DNA of 64,000 nucleotides from Amanita rubescens. Lineage: Eukaryota > Basidiomycota > Agaricomycetes > Agaricales > Amanitaceae. This document shows, in pieces, positions 20,214 through 34,477 of this stretch. The translations under genes and the position numbers were made by a program. The stretch's first letter is position 1, and the number at the start of each line of letters is the position of its first letter. Below the pieces are notes generated by a model that ran no database searches, was not told the origin of the DNA, and was given only the letters and a program-made list of their open reading frames with translations. The DNA lies in assembly GCA_015039365.1 (NCBI GenBank), contig WION01000013.1, positions 737,848 through 801,847 on the forward strand, written 5' to 3'.

Positions 20214-23200
20214 TTATTGGGTTGCCACTTTGACCATCTAGCACAAATCAACCATTGTACGCGGGCGGAGATGGTGAATACGCACCTCGCGGGTCCAACG
20301 CATTGTTTTCTTTGTTTCTTGTGGCATACGTTGCTTTGATCTGAGCTCTGACGCAATCCAATTGACCAACAGCAAATTCTTGATCTCTCCATTGGGGAAG
20401 GAGTCAGCAATGTCACCAAGTAGACCGTAAGCGAGCTTTGTTAGGGCATCCGATCGTTCCTCGTCTTGGAAGCATCGTTGGAGCAATTCTAGTATTGAAG
20501 GAACATATTGGAGTAGGAGGGTGCCTAGACAACGTTGTTAGACCGGATCTTATGACAAGCTATGTACAACGTACCTTTCTCGGTTTTCTTGAAACCAGTC
20601 ACTATCCCAGTGTATGCTTCGAGGATACCTTCACGAAGTTGCCCGACGTACTCCACGAGATCATAGTCAAGCTAAGCATCGTGATCAGTATCACGTCGCA
20701 CGTTTTAGCTGCCGTACGCACAGGATTAGGCTCGACACCACCTGCTTGTCTTAGCACGCTCATTGTTGTGTCCAGATAAGGCTCAAATTGGGGACCAGTC
20801 GCAAGGGCAATATCCCCAAAGCAAGAAAGAATCGATATCTTCACGTTGCGACCCAAGACATCGCTTTGTAGATTCTCCAATAAGACCGTCATGAAATGTC
20901 CCGCATATTGAGCACTTTGGTCGGCGAGCGCCCGGGAAATGTCGCCGATGACGCCAACAGCGACCATGCATAGTTGCGTGTCCTCATGTGCCTTGAGTGC
21001 AGGGTAGAGGAACGGGAGGAAGGCTGGGATATACGGCCCAAAGCGGGACTCGAGTGCTGGGCCAGTCTCAGTTGGCTATCGTTAAATTATAGCATATACG
21101 TACCAGATGCAAGAGATCCGACCACTAGGAATGCATCCTCTAAAACTGTTGAAGTTTTTCCCGCGGCTTGGATAAGTTGAAGAACAACTGTCATTACTCT
21201 ATCGGCAAGGGGTTGAATCCCTTCGTTCAGCTTGCGGACGACAGCCTGTATATTCTTCATGAGATGGATCGCGGTGAAATAGGTACCAACTTACGATAAG
21301 GACGCTGCATAGGTTGCCCTGCAGCTCGTTCCAATTATTACGGTCATCAATACCGACAATTTGATTCTACGATTGGATCATTAGCTGGGTTCCAGACAAT
21401 ACTAGAAACAGGCGCACCTGAAGACTGAGCAATCGCTCCATCCGCGCCAAGATAGTAACCACGGTTTGTTGCACAACCGTAATGACGTCTGCGGGCGCTT
21501 GTGATATGAACGATGTGATAGCTTCATATGCAGCTGTCCTATAGTTGGCCTCGTTCCCAGGGCTATAAAGAAAGAGCTATCATTAACTGACGAGTGGCAT
21601 AAAGAGACAATCAACGGACCTTTCTGTCACGTGGAGTAATGCCTGAACGACACCATCGTAGTACGGGGATAACGGACCCGTCGATGGTGTTTCAGAATCG
21701 TCTTCATAAAACGCGCCAAGCTGGTCAGCAAGGTTCATCAAGGCCCAGCAGCAGTTTGCTGCGATTCGTGGGTTATCCTGCAGTCCAGCCACGAGCGACG
21801 ACACTAGAGCGTGAAGGTGCACGTCTGGCTTAATCGTGCTAATCAGCAGATCACAGATCCGACCCAACGTCCACGCAGTTGTATCCTTGACTTGAAGGTT
21901 GGTATCGTTCATCATACCGATCAACAAAGGCAGAGCTTGGTTCACTAGCGGTGTCAGCACACTGGGATCTGGGCCCTCTAATATCGATCCAAATGACATG
22001 ATGGCCGCTTCACGATAGTGCCAATCGTCGGATTTGATGTGAGCTTCGATAAATGGTATCACGGTTGGGACGATAGCATCTTGGACTGCGCCTGAAAGTA
22101 AAGACAGACAGGTGCCTGCAGCCATAGAAACGTTCCACTCGTCCTCATCTGCATCGCCCACTTGCTTCGTAAGCAAAAGTAACAGGACGGGTACAATCTC
22201 TGGCAACGCAATCTTGGCGAATTGCTTAGATTCTGTTTCCGGTTGCTCGCCATAGTCCGCGGCCTGGGAGAAACTCAGCATATATTTCCTGAGAAACTGA
22301 TGGATAGCATACATCTTGTGCTTCAATGGCCAATTCGACTTCTTCCTCACAAACGGTTGACCAAAACTCAATGGCTTGGAGCGCCACCCGTTCTTCAGGG
22401 TGTTTCATGCCCACGACTGTCAACTATAACGACAATCAGCATCATCCTGATCGGTTAGCCCCACACTTACCCCAAACAGTGCCTGTTCCATATACAATGA
22501 CATTTTGTCATAATACAAGCTCATTATTTTTACTAGACACTCGAACGAGCCAACTTGCACATCGACGGAGGGGTTCTGAGTTGCCTCACACACTACTTGC
22601 ATAATGTAATTTCGTTCCCCCTGAATAACCAGTCAATATGCGCATTCCAGCCCGTGATACATGTATCACCCACCTCACGTTCAAAATTTTGTCTCACAAA
22701 CTCGAGCGAGTTGTAGAGTGCGTGGATAGCTGAAAGCTGAACATCCGCTGAAGGTTCATCTTTGCGGGCACCGTGAATGACGGCAGTCAAGATCTCGTTT
22801 GCTCTCAGCGCCAAAATTTCAGGTTTCTAAAATAGACGCCGTCAGATATACGATCGCATCCATCCACGCACAGCAGGACTTACTATCACTTCGCAGATGT
22901 ATCCAATGGTCTGTAGTGTAGCGATTCTCAAGTTGACATTATCCGCTGTGTTGACGAATCTAAGTAAAATCTCGATCAAGTCCTGCCACTGCCCCTGAGG
23001 GAGTTCTACGCCTGCAATGGCAGCAACGACCTGAGAGGCAAAGTTTCCAGCCTTTTGAGATGAAGAGCCGAGCGTGATAAGCGCATCTTGCTTTATCTTT
23101 GACTTGGCTTCTACGTTGAGTTGAAGCCATCTGCTTGCACATTCGTTTTGTCGTGCAGTTTCCTACAAAGGATGTGTTGAAAAAGCGACGTAAGAGTGAT

Positions 23201-23532
23201 ACACGGAGATTCGTACCCGAGCTGTCAAAGCATTCTTCATCGCGAGACCGGCGGCATTTCTGACATGTAAAAGGGCGCTCTCATTGACGAGAACAGATGA
23301 GAGCATCAACATGTACTCGGGCTATAAAGTCCATTAGATGAAAAGCGGAAAAAGGAGTAGAAAGCAAGACAGACATAATTTTCCCGAGAAGCTGTCTCGA
23401 GCTTTTCTGTGGCAGCCTGACGCGTGCTCGCATCTGAACGGAGTGAACTCGGGGATGAAACGCGCTGTTTGATGTAAGATAGAGATACTAACCGGCGGAA
23501 AGGGTATTTGCGAGAAGGTCATTGGCATTCAT
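20214..23532 (-). CDS. KAP95: Importin subunit beta-1 (karyopherin Kap95)
   Basis: A many-exon gene (at least thirteen) readable from MNANDLLANTLSA at 23532 to WTRE-MVKVATQ at 20214. HEAT-repeat stretches occur in family order: PEYMLMLSSVLVNESALLHV, NAAGLAMKNAL, WLQLNVEAKSKIKQDALITL, SADVQLSAIHALYNSLEFV, HPEERVALQAIEFWSTVCEE, WNVSMAAGTCLSLLSGAV, WHYREAAIMSFGSILEGP, DTTAWTLGRICDLL, RIAANCCWALMNLADQ, YRTAAYEAITSFI, YIPAFLPFLYPALKAHEDTQ and NVKISILSCFGDIALATGP. It carries importin-alpha/cargo through the nuclear pore and releases it on RanGTP. All junctions examined are GT..AG and in phase; the gene appears intact and essential. Exact ends of some internal exons were not computed. Confidence 0.95.
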
Positions 23533-23636
23533 AGTGAGTGAGAGGGGAGTGTGGAGGGAAAAGCGGAGAAGAAGGAAAGAGAGAACCTCGACGCGGCAAA
23601 CACGCAGCCGTCGACTTGTTTTGTTCTCAGCCTATC

Positions 23637-24160
23637 ATGACAGATCGGGTACGTCGATACCCTCTCGCTTCATTTGCCCTGCATATTTACTCTTATCATA
23701 GGTTCGTGGTCCGACTCGCCTTCCTCCCAGGTCAAACACCACTCCAAGACGTCCTACAGGTCCTCCTCACCCTTCCTCAGGTGAAAAACCAAAACGTGAA
23801 GCTATCCTCGACCTTGCCAAGTATGTAAACGAGAAGATCCGTGTTAAATTTACAGGCGGAAGAGAGGGTACTATTCACCGTTAATCTCAATCAACTTAAC
23901 TTACCATCCCCGACAGTCACCGGCGTGCTCAAAGGTTACGATCAACTACTAAATCTCGTCCTGGACGACGTAGAAGAGCTTATACTCGGTAATGTCTTAA
24001 ACCAACACCACGCACATCAAATGACTCACTTCAAGTCATAGAGCCAGAACCTCACACACGCAGCCTAGGGCTAGTTGTGTTACGTGGGCCAACAGTCACC
24101 ATCCTTAGCCCTGTTGACGGATTAGAAGAGATTGACAACCCTTTTGCAGCCCAAGAGTAA
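23637..24160 (+). CDS. LSM7: LSM7, U6 snRNA-associated Sm-like protein, 122 aa
   Basis: Four exons in phase: 23637-23648 (12 nt), 23702-23867, 23917-23988 and 24042-24160. The protein starts MTDR-VRGPTRLPPR, has a Pro-rich N-terminal segment, then the Sm fold: REAILDLAKYVNEKIRVKF, VTGVLKGYDQLLNLVLDD (Sm1), and SLGLVVLRGPTVTILSPVDG (Sm2), ending NPFAAQE. LSm7 is part of the LSm2-8 ring on U6 snRNA and the LSm1-7 ring that activates mRNA decapping. It is transcribed away from KAP95 with about 100 bp between start codons, so the two probably share a promoter. Confidence 0.95.
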
Positions 24161-24388
24161 TTTAACTCGACGAAAAGCTTACTGGGCCTCGTGTCTGCCG
24201 AATAATCCGTATGAAGATTTGAAATGGCGTTAATAATTGCAATTAAAGCTTGACAATTATAGGGATGTTGTATAGGGGTGTCGTTGGCGTAGATTGACAG
24301 CCCAAATGTCGTATGTAAATTAGTCTTCTCGCAATCTCCAGAACGGAACATTTTGTTCATGAAAGAACACGTGGAACAGCTATCACAA

Positions 24389-24460
24389 GGCCGCCTGGCG
24401 AAATGGCATCGCGTCTGACTACGAATCAGGAGATTGCAGGTTCGACCCCTGCGGTGGTCA
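24389..24460 (+). tRNA. tRNA-Arg (anticodon ACG)
   Basis: A 72-nt cloverleaf without intron. Acceptor stem GGCCGCC pairs with GGTGGTC (two G-T pairs), D stem GCGA/TCGC with loop AATGGCA, anticodon loop CTACGAA giving ACG at 24421-24423, T stem GCAGG/CCTGC with loop TTCGACC, and discriminator A at 24460. ACG is read as ICG after deamination and decodes CGU, CGC and CGA. A T5 RNA polymerase III terminator follows at 24466-24470. Confidence 0.92.
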
Positions 24461-24565
24461 TTGTATTTTTGCCACCTTTCCACGTGTACGCAGCGGTACT
24501 TAAGATTAGAAGTAGATAAGACGTCCGCAGCTTGTTTCATTTACCGCAACTTGAATCCTTCAATC

Positions 24566-24990
24566 ATGTGCAAGTATTTTATATCCAACATCTGACTATC
24601 GTTAACATTGCTAGCACAGCCGAGAAAGTCATCATAACCTTTAAAGACAATGTCACCCCAGAGCAGATCGCGCAGTTTACAAAGAAAGTAAACAGCCAAG
24701 GTAGGGCACAAGTCACGACGCTTTGCACTGTTTGATTGTTCGATCTAGGAGGAGTAGTTACGGATAATCTCAGCAATATCAACGTTCGTATATAGTCGAA
24801 AGGTCAAAAAGTTGATCTAACCACTTCAACAGGGTTTAGCCGCAAATTTACCGACCAGCTTTGTTCCATCGCTTCAAGATGATGATATTATAGAAGCCAT
24901 CGGTAAGTCGATCATCGCTGTACGTCGATTGTAACATGCCATTACAATATCGTGGCAGAATCGGATGGCGTCGCGACCATTCAGAAGTAG
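24566..24990 (+). CDS. Peptidase inhibitor I9 domain protein (proteinase B inhibitor-like), 76 aa
   Basis: Five short exons in phase: 24566-24573, 24615-24700, 24749-24783, 24833-24902 and 24959-24990. The product runs MCN-TAEKVIITFKDNVTPEQI, AQFTKKVNSQGG, VVTDNLSNIN, GLAANLPTSFVPSLQDDDII, and ESDGVATIQK at the end. This is the I9 propeptide-like fold of subtilisin inhibitors, as in yeast Pbi2, which blocks vacuolar proteinase B and helps vacuole fusion. There is no signal peptide, consistent with a cytosolic or vacuolar role. Expression could be lowered by intron load, which is high for such a small gene. Confidence 0.9.
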
Positions 24991-25107
24991 TGTAGCTGAA
25001 TGACAATGTAACAATATAGTAGTGTAGTCCTGATATGTCATACGCGATCTACTAGCAAAAAACAAATGTCGCAAAGGCCTGATTGCGCGGTCACCACTCT
25101 CTAAACT

Positions 25108-25565
25108 CTAAAGCCCTCCACCTTTACAGGTTGCGGGTCGTAACGATATCCGTGGGGGACATGTATATAATATTATAATGAAATAGGATACGCCATCTCC
25201 GAACAACTCTGGCGCAGCAAAGTTGCGAAAGCGTGCGCCCGATTGTGTATTTGTAGCATCCGAGACGCGAGTTAACCCAAAATCGGCGAGTTTTACATGG
25301 AACTCGTCATCCAAGAGGACGTTTTCCTAAAAAGAGAGTCAGCATTTCAATATTGATATCTTTACACTTGTTTTCTGCTCCAAGTTCTTCTCTGGTCGAC
25401 ATGTCCGTTGATTATCCCTACACGTCGCGGGATCCTCCATTGATTGTAACCACATCTTAACGCCTTCGTTGCGAGCAAGACTCGAAGCATGAACACCTTC
25501 CGGCTTTAGCTTGTCCACCCTCGAAGATTGCATCCACAGCGCGCTCACGCAGTCCATCAAATCAG
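25108..25565 (-). pseudogene. Protein kinase (TKL-type) fragment
   Basis: The frame ENVLLDDEFHVKLADFGLTR (about 25330-25270) has the kinase DFG motif with the preceding catalytic-loop Asn, followed by GARFRNFAAPELFG resembling the activation segment and APE motif. It degenerates after DGVSY. An upstream frame (25339-25560: DCVSALWMQSSRVDKLKPEG) separated by a CTTTTTAG acceptor may belong to the same gene. No N-lobe or HRD is seen, so it is a fragment. Confidence 0.6.
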
Positions 25566-25599
25566 CAAAGCGCCTTTCTTTCGGAGGAATGTATTATGT

Positions 25600-26190
25600 C
25601 CATTATCTTTGATTAGGGAAAACCAATTTTCCTGCGCTGGTCAACACAGGGTGGTCGTGGCTATCTTAAATTTCGTATCTTGGCGCCAGTACTAGAAGGT
25701 TGTTCTTCTCAAAATGCAAGACAAGTGGGTTCTTTGAATGTTTTCGTTCAACGGCGATTTTAGTCGGTTTCCGTGCCCGCACCATACCCATCGTCCAGTA
25801 CTGCGCCAATGGTGTAGTCCAGCCCCCGAGTAGTCTTCTGAACCACGCTCCACGTCCGTTTCTACGTCCGCTTCGTAGCCGTCTTGCGAAATGGATGTAT
25901 TAACTTTTTGTTTTGTTATCGTCCGAATTATGCGGGCCGGCCAGTGAAGTGATTCTTCATACCTGACAACGCATCAGATGAGGATAAGACGGACAGCACG
26001 GGTATGGTGGGTACAAACGTCAATCGCCTGAGGACTTGCTGGCAGAAGTGGAGGGAGTAGTTGTGGATTCTGATGGCAGCGTGCCCCGGTCACTTAGATG
26101 ACGGCCGCGCATCCCTGTTCTGGATAGATCCGAGCGGAGATTAAAGCGGGGGCAAATAATAAATATTTTACGAGCCCGCTGCCCTAAGCC
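25600..26190. other. Gene-poor stretch
   Basis: Short frames on both strands without motifs. Nothing recognised. Confidence 0.35.
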
Positions 26191-26197
26191 TGGCTCG

Positions 26198-26966
26198 TCA
26201 AAAGTTTTGCCTCCGCCCGGGAACCGGCCCGACACATCTGGGTACGAGATTAACCAAAAGCGTAAATTTCACTATATCACAACATCGATACCCACAATCC
26301 ATGGCGCGCACGGGATCGGTTCTCGTTTGGTTCTTGCTGTGGGACCTGCGGGAGTCGGGGACCATCCAGATTGTCTGGGTAATTGAAATATCATGCCCAT
26401 CATAACCAATTTCACGAGAAGCGGCAGACTGACAGGCGGCCAAGTGTGTTCGCTGGCGGAAACTGAGGCGACGCAGCATTACATCATGACACTCAGGCAC
26501 GAAACTTTGACAGTGTTGTTAGTAATAATGTAGCTTCCAACTTTTGAAGATCATGCCTAACAGCACTCCGCTGTACATCTGATAGCCATAAAGGCATCCA
26601 GAGGTATGGTCGGTTAGATGTAGGTGTTCCAAGAAGTGTGCTTCGATCCATAAGAGTATGGCAAAGTGGGGAACTTCGAGAAGACGAAGACGGGTGAGAC
26701 AAAACGAACAGCTGCCAAACGAGTGACCTCATCTCGCGCCAACGCCACGCTGAGAGATGTGTTAGGCGTGGTGCAATTTCAAAAGCATCGAAATCATGTT
26801 TGATTACCCAGCTGCATAAGATCTTGAATGATGTAAGTATAGGCATTTTCCCTCTGTACTCGCGTAGATCCATTTGTATATCCGCTGTCTTCCATCGGTA
26901 GGAGTTCCGAGTCTCGAGAAGTATTCTCCACGTTGAGGTTGTCAGCTTTGAAGGCGCAGAGCACAT
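26198..26966 (-). other. Open frames of unknown nature
   Basis: A 157-codon frame (26493-26966) and a 100-codon frame (26198-26500) overlap slightly on the minus strand. The first contains hydrophobic and Trp-rich words (TSFKILCSWVIKHDFDAF) loosely like the LRR half of basidiomycete F-box proteins, but no F-box and no clear repeat is visible. I leave the function open. Confidence 0.2.
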
Positions 26967-27687
26967 GAACGATAGACCGCAGAAAGAGATGTTGAGAGGA
27001 TGTCCCCTGAAACGTTTGAATATTGATGTACTAGCAATTCACTTTATCGACGTACTGATTCCCAAACATATGGTCTCTGAGACTATAGGACACCCATAGC
27101 GGTGAGTAGGTTAGGAATGCGCGTCTCCAGTGTTTGCAGACTTGTCCTGCAGCCCATGGAAACGATTTGAAGTCTTCAGAGTCAACTCTTGGTCATTGCA
27201 GCGCAATGGGCCTAGTGGTGACGGAAAATGTCGCTTAGAAGTTCGATGGGTACCGCGGCTGCGATATTCTCTCGTTCACTTCTAGGCTTACTTATCGCAG
27301 TGGTCGCTGCTCTTCGTGACTTCCATAATGGAAAATAACCCCATGGTAACGCGCGCGAGCAAAAGCCTCGGTAATCACCGTCCTATGCGAGTGCGTACAA
27401 ATCGCTTACCGGTATTTCCACCACCAGTTTCGTTGCGGTGTAGAAGGAACGGGAGTCATGCCGGCATATTCGTCATATCCTACTTGGCCTTTGTCGGACA
27501 TGTCTGTCGTGTGGAAGGGAGAAATTATTTCCATGCAATACGAGCGCAACGAATATATAATACCCGTCAAAATCCAGGTACCACCGACCAGCCAGTCGTC
27601 GCAACCGCAACGTGCGCATCATAACGACAGCTTGGATAATAATAAACTCACATGCAATGACAAACGAAATTGAATAGGTACATACCG
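26967..27687. other. No gene recognised
   Basis: About 720 bp. Part may be downstream exons of the C2H2 finger gene on the minus strand, but no intron chain could be supported. Confidence 0.3.
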
Positions 27688-27921
27688 TTAATAATGGGAT
27701 GGTATTGGGATGTCCTCGGCAGTGCTATGACTCGAACTGGCATGAGAAAGGTTCCGGTGATCATCTACTTCCTCCTCCTCAGGCTCGTCATCCTCATCGG
27801 TGGGTTCTGGCGCGTGAATTCTAAGATGGTTGTTCATTCCTCCATCGTTCGTTGCAACAAACTGGCAGCCCGGGACGTGACAATGCATATATGATGACGC
27901 GTCCGACGCATAAAAAACCAA
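27688..27921 (-). CDS. C2H2 zinc-finger protein, probably partial
   Basis: The 77-codon frame contains CHVPGC followed by twelve residues and HLRIH, that is C-x4-C-x12-H-x3-H, a single C2H2 finger. A strongly acidic stretch (EPTDEDDEPEEEEVDD) and a Ser-rich tail follow. The frame ends at IPIPSHY near a possible intron donor, so more exons may lie at lower coordinates. Nucleic-acid binding is the family expectation. Confidence 0.45.
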   Translation of the reverse strand: MVFYASDASSYMHCHVPGCQFVATNDGGMNNHLRIHAPEPTDEDDEPEEEEVDDHRNLSHASSSHSTAEDIPIPSHY

Positions 27922-28015
27922 GGTCGAATTCTTCCTTTTTTAGACACCTGTCATAGTAGGCCCCAAGATTTCGGCTTCCCTCTTTCACCAGATCCACCGT
28001 TATCCACTGCTTATC

Positions 28016-30534
28016 ATGCCCCCGAAAACTGTGTCCAACAAGAGTGCCCGCCCGGGTTTGCTGGACCAGAGTCCCTCTAAACGTGGAGAAACTGCTGAAA
28101 GAACAGAAGCACCTACCTCTCGGGATGATCCCATCCTCCAAGCGAAGAAGCATGAGCAACAAGTTCATGCTCTTCAGCGAGTTACAGAGAAAGACAGCAA
28201 CCACCTTCAAGACAGTCATATTCACGATCCAGCACCCAATAAAGCAAAACGTGAGTAAAAGGTGACTATATGCGCTATAAAAACCCACCTCTCCCGCCGC
28301 TAGCATTGTTGAAGAAGAAAGCTACTACCGAGTCCGAGCTTTTTACAAATGAGGATGAAAATGATTACGGTCAGTTGGCCAGGTTTAGCACGCATATATG
28401 TACTGATAGGAAAGCCTTTCCCGGTAAAGGGATACGCGCGCCTATTAAAACTTCTGAGAATCAGCCCTCTTCGGAGGATAAAAGTATGGGTAGCGCAGGC
28501 AAGTCGACTTACCGGATCCATGTCCTACTTGTCATGCTCTCTGCCATCCGAATAGATAAGACTTCCAACGACAAAGATGACGGATTCACAGCGTCCAAGA
28601 ATAGAAGGTAAGTGACCTGAGTTACGCGGATACAGTGCCACTGAGTCACACGCCGCGTCCAGCGCTACTTCCTACACTCCTGATCCGCACGCTGTCTCCA
28701 AGGCGGAGGCTCAGTTCTACTATGCAGGCCTGCATTCTAAGCCCACGTTACTTTACCGCACGGGCAAGGAGAAGTGGTCCCCGCCCGAGGCCCAGCGCCA
28801 TTTGAAGGAGCTGTGCGAAGTCTTCATGCACCCCATCGCGAAGGTTTGGAACGATAACTTGGGGTGGAAAGTTGTCGAAATTATGGACGCTCATACGGTC
28901 AGTTATTTAATATCCATCATATTTGTAGAGTTTGCTAACTGGGATTTCTAGATCCGCTTTACGACGATAGACGTCGTTCGTTTCAAGAAGGTTGAGGTCT
29001 ACGAAGCGCCCGAGGACGAAGAAGACCCCAAGGGTGAAGAAGAGGGCAAGGCTAAGAAATCGATCGTTGGTCCTGTCACCATTTGGATTGGGATCTTTCC
29101 CAAGTCTACCTCCGCTACGGCTGCCCACGACGCGGCTCAGGACGTCCTAGCCCTTCTCAAGGACTACCAGATCACCGATGTTGACATCGACTTCCGCGAG
29201 TCCTTCTACACATGCGAGGTCGGTCCTCAGCTTCTCGCACCTGTCAGTAGCGAGGACCCACTCGTCGACGTCGTTAGTCCTCTCACGCCTGCCCTTGGCC
29301 TCAGGATCTCAACCAAGGCCAGGCCCGACTCTCAGGGCACAATGGCCCTGTATCTCGCTGAAGGTAGTGGCAGCAATAGGCTCTTGGGCCTTTCATGTCG
29401 CCACGTCCTCATTGGACACAAGGAGCTTGGGAACGTTGACTATGTTCGCCACCCCAGCGCGCCCCGTAAAATCGTCCTCCTGCTTGGTAGGAGCAATTTC
29501 ACCGACATCGTTGAGTTGATCGATCACAGGATCAAACAATACAAGCTCAAGGTTAAGCGTTGGAGGATCCAAATTAGCGTGCTCAAGGAGAATGAGAAGG
29601 TCACCAATGCTGTGGACGCCGAGAATGCTAAGGCGGCCCGGATTGATCTCCAGGGGTCACTGGACGAGGTGGAAAAGGAGATGAAGGCACTTGGAGTGTT
29701 GCTCGGTCAGCTCCAGAAGGACTGGAAGAAACTTGACAACCGTACCCTCGGCCATATCCTCCACTCCCCAGCCATCGCTCTCGGCATCGGTGAACATCGT
29801 TTCACGGAGGACCGGGGAATTTTCTATGTCAACCGCGCCAAGCTCGGTGACGGCTTCCAGGGCAATAAGATGGACCTCGGTGCGTTTTGACTATCCGACC
29901 AAGACTGTCTACTAACCTAAATGTTATTTATATCTAGGAACGAAGCTGAATGACGAAGAGTTCACGGCCAAATGTTATCCCCACGGAAGTGGCAACTGGA
30001 AGTTCAAATATCCCAAAGGTCGTCTGCTTCCACTTATAGGCACCATCACCGACGCCTTGATGCGCAAACCGGACATGTGGGACTCGGACGGCGAACTCTG
30101 CTTATTGGTTATCAAGAGTGGCAATAGTACTGGCACCACCATCGGCCGCGCGACCGGCATCTTCTCTATCGTTCGCAAATACAAATACTTCAACAATAAG
30201 TTAATTGACCAGACCTCCATGGAGTGGACAATACTAAACTATGGCAGCAAGTTGGAAGCCTTTTCCTGGCTCGGAGATTCCGGCTCCATAATTGCCGACA
30301 TTCGTGGCCGTATCGGTGGCATGCTTACTGGCGGTTCTGGTATGGGGGAGCGTTCCGATATAACCTATGCCACGCCATTCTGGTGGCTCCTCGAGCGTAT
30401 CAGTGTAACGACCGAGATTTCATTTTCATTTCATTTCATTTTCTTTTCTTTTAGTTACAAGAAATTCCCACGCTTACCTAAGAATTCCGCGGAACGACGG
30501 CATGGGAATAACGAGTCCGAGTATATATACCTGA
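28016..30534 (+). CDS. Trypsin-fold peptidase-like protein with inserted coiled coil, 748 aa
   Basis: Six exons in phase: 28016-28250, 28304-28607, 28663-28897, 28952-29879, 29938-30402 and 30455-30534. The first 180 residues are low-complexity and charged (MPPKTVSNKSARPGLLDQSP). A conserved region follows (SKAEAQFYYAGLHSKPTLLY, KVWNDNLGWKVVEIMDAHT). Then come GLSCRHVLIG (about residue 409), matching the catalytic His segment, and WLGDSGSIIADIRGRIGGML (about residue 680), matching the nucleophile GDSGS of chymotrypsin-like peptidases. Between them lies a charged coiled coil of about 75 residues (KENEKVTNAVDAENAKAARI region). The Asp of the triad was not located. No signal peptide, so an intracellular role is likely. 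Family-level identification is from motifs; activity is inferred. Confidence 0.65.
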
Positions 30535-30947
30535 ACGCTGGTTACATATCCCTTAGTCTTATGATTGTTTCTGTCGTCCATAGACGCAATCTTATTCTCA
30601 TTTCCCATCTGCGTTTCTAGTCTCGAGTGTCCTAGTGATTGTGTTGGGATCACCTCCTAACAAAATCATAAGACTCTTAACACTACCACACTCACTTGTC
30701 CGTCGTCGCCCACAACGGACACGCGAATTATTCGATGGTCACTGTGCTTGATAGCACTAGTAGCCCACTTCAGATACACATACCTCCTCACGCTGCACAT
30801 CGCGCGTATCCACTACCGCTTGATAAACCCGGACTCGAGGGTTAACGAGATAGAACAGGGACTGCTCTAAACTTAGAGTTGCAGACCTTGTAAAACTACG
30901 ATTCGTTCGAGTTTGGGCATACCTATTCGATCCATAGGAGAAAACGA
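30535..30947. other. Possible 5' LTR region of the Gypsy element
   Basis: A stretch starting TGTTGGGATCACCTCC at 30642 resembles the start of fungal Gypsy LTRs and lies directly upstream of the gag frame. The matching 3' LTR is missing because the element is truncated, so LTR limits cannot be set. Confidence 0.3.
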
Positions 30948-32964
<2,017 letters not shown>

Positions 32965-33452
32965 TGTTAAAGTTATCTTATCTAATCATATAAGATAACG
33001 TATATCTTATCTTATCTCATATAAGATAACACATCATATCTTATCCATTATAGATTAGGATATACAGATTAGATGTACATACATGTATATATGTATTCAC
33101 ATACATACATACACATACATATACATACATAGGATACTGGAATATCCTATAGTCGCTTGCATCATCCCATTACTGCGGTAGACGCGTCATAGCTGTACTA
33201 GACGTCATATCATACGTCATGCACAGCTCTTCCTCTATTTACTATACATTGTACTTATTAGGATACTAGTAGTATATAAGACTACCTGTACGTAGGTACA
33301 AATAAGAACCTTCCTTCTCCTCTTACCACCACATCCTATATCCATAGGATAGTGAGTTATCGTTCGAGGTCGTCACCGCCACTCTACACTCCACTCTAAG
33401 TAAGTATTCACTTTAACACTTAGACGCTGCGCTGCTGGGCGTATCTTCGTCA
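32965..33452 (+). repeat. 5' LTR, 488 bp
   Basis: Matches 40280-40765 with roughly fifteen differences, mostly C/T transitions and a few small indels. It opens with inverted repeats: GTTATCTTAT (about 32971) and ATAAGATAAC form a hairpin, repeated at once with a second copy. A TATATAAG box at about 33274 is a plausible promoter. Confidence 0.92.
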
Positions 33453-33470
33453 GGTTATGGGCCCCGACAT
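33453..33470 (+). other. Primer-binding site, half-tRNA initiator Met type
   Basis: GGTTATGGGCCC lies directly after the LTR. It is complementary to the anticodon arm of fungal initiator tRNA-Met (GGGCUCAUAACC) with one G-U pair. Copia of Drosophila and yeast Ty5 use this internal half-tRNA priming. Confidence 0.65.
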
Positions 33471-34477
33471 GGTATTGCTTGCATCACCATCGCCTCCAGG
33501 CATGTTACCATGCAAGATGTGTGAACAGGTATAGTATTGTGCGGGTCGGAGACCTGAGTGGCATCCGTCAATTTAACTGAGTTCTTGTACCTGACATACG
33601 AGCTTATGACATGCGCCCGGACCCTAGGGCTTTAGGGGGATCTCCTTGCACCCAGGGATAAGGGTACCACCTATGTTTCTCAAGGCTGGCATGGCAACCT
33701 TGACCCCCACGGAGTTATACTTGCCCTCCGTGATGTGACTGGGGTATTCATGCACGATATTCCATTATAAGGCCCTTAGTGCCTTTAGTTACCGTATGTA
33801 GATCGTATGGCCCGTAGTAACTTTCACAAAGTATAAAGGTCGTGCTGGGGTCCCATTGTGGACCGTACACGCAGACTATTAGGCGTCCACTCCTAGAGAG
33901 CGCCTTAGATTAGCCGTTGGCTCTGCTCAAAAGGCATCCACGTATACTTTCATATTGTTACTGGGAGTGCTTATAAAGGTGGTCACGGACGGTTTATGGA
34001 CCGGACACCTTTCCTTTTCCAAAGACAACTGGTACCTCTTGGGACCAGGCAGTTGCCGCAGGCGCACTGCAGTCCGCGGACCTTATGCATGTCATACTCG
34101 TTTACAGGTCAGGTACACAAGTCTGGTACATGTTCCTCGGATCGATCCTGGTGCTAGGCATTATCATGCTTGGCTGCAGCTCATAACGCTGCACGCAAGG
34201 TTGTTGTCGTATTCGTTATGACACCCTTGCCTATGAAGTCGTTGTCGTTTATGTAATGACACCTTCATTAATAAAATCCTTAAATAGATATAAATCATTG
34301 AATTTATAAATAATCCATCAAACGATCAATTGATTTAATCTCAATCAATCGTTCTATCATCAAGAAGCAAGAAATAACATTTCTCGCTCACCCATCTCTA
34401 TACAAGGCAATCAAACCTTGTCACCGATATTTCCATAAGGTTTTATATAAATATAAACCTTTATCGACATTCTTGTC

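Noticed and set aside
24052..24540. 162-codon minus frame containing GRTCNLLIRSQTRCH
   Set aside because: This part is the antisense of tRNA-Arg; the rest overlaps the LSM7 3' end.
26493..26966. F-box/LRR protein
   Set aside because: No F-box sequence and no clear leucine-rich repeat; left as unknown.
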